Shown one piece after another: positions 5,267 through 5,391 of a DNA stretch of 5,391 nucleotides. The notes under the pieces were generated by a model. The model was not told the DNA's origin, searched no databases, and saw only the letters and a list, made by a program, of their open reading frames with translations. Within the stretch, counting starts at the first letter, position 1. The number at the start of each line of letters is the position of its first letter. The stretch is from Nitrospirales bacterium (GTDB lineage Bacteria > Nitrospirota > Nitrospiria > Nitrospirales > UBA8639), in NCBI GenBank assembly GCA_021604265.1, contig BQIY01000194.1:1-5391 (forward strand). The letters are read 5' to 3'. The position numbers were made by a program, and so were the translations under genes.

Positions 5267-5391
5267 ACTTAATCACAGTTGACGTCGCACCACCAGGATT
5301 GATGTTAACCTTGTTGAGAGGACCCTCAACTTCTGGTAATCGACCGGCACCCATCGACTTCTTCACGCGCTTTCTGTTTGGGTCAGTAACG
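5265..5391 (-). CDS. C-terminal 41 residues of an unidentified protein (partial)
   Basis: An open frame enters from the window end and stops at TAA (5265-5267). The visible tail begins VTDPNRKRVKKSMGAGRLPE and ends in VNINPGGATSTVIK. It is basic in the first third, then rich in Gly, Pro and Asn, with no cysteine, no transmembrane stretch and no catalytic motif that I recognise. The reality of the gene is supported by clean codon-like composition up to the stop, followed by two hairpins, the second a textbook terminator at the right distance. I do not recognise the family and assign no function. The strong terminator suggests a well-expressed gene or operon end. Confidence 0.72.
   Translation of the reverse strand, partial: VTDPNRKRVKKSMGAGRLPEVEGPLNKVNINPGGATSTVIK

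Noticed and set aside
1..5391. CRISPR arrays, tRNA, rRNA, toxin-antitoxin or phage-defence genes
   Set aside because: Both strands were read for spaced repeats, cloverleaf or T-loop sequence and relevant protein motifs; none was found.

Overview
The window carries five protein-coding genes or gene ends, all on the minus strand, separated by unusually roomy intergenic DNA. The coding density, Shine-Dalgarno sites, moderate G+C and gene families indicate a Gram-negative bacterium. The small two-CxxC protein resembles a type I recall from Nitrospira-like genomes, so Nitrospirota is a tentative guess that rests on memory, not on a search.

Layout from high to low coordinates, which is the direction of transcription. 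(1) 5265-5391 is the C-terminal end of an unidentified protein, followed by a small hairpin over its stop codon and a strong 12-bp-stem terminator with a run of 10 T. (2) 4009-4992 is a MidA/NDUFAF7-family SAM-dependent methyltransferase, a family linked to respiratory complex I. Its conserved N-terminus continues 29 codons upstream of the first usable ATG, with a good AGGAGG site but no start codon at the expected place (GTC). (3) A 491-base AT-rich gap holds five copies of TGACAC in both orientations and a possible promoter. (4) 3293-3517 is a 74-residue protein with two CxxC pairs and a very good ribosome binding site. (5) A 449-base gap contains one Fur-box-like palindrome. (6) 1038-2843 is a 601-residue SLC13/DASS-type anion permease with two RCK_C (TrkA-C) domains in its central loop. 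(7) 874-1014 is a 141-bp MITE-like element with perfect 17-bp terminal inverted repeats and a TTTA target duplication. (8) The 5' part of a two-helix potassium channel with a TTVGYGD filter and a TrkA-N/RCK domain runs off the window start.

The channel and the permease both carry RCK-type ligand-sensing modules and lie head-to-tail, so they may form an ion-homeostasis pair that the MITE now separates. I found no CRISPR array, tRNA, rRNA, phage gene or defence system. The points most worth a second look are the lost start codon of the methyltransferase, the MITE, and the TGACAC cluster.
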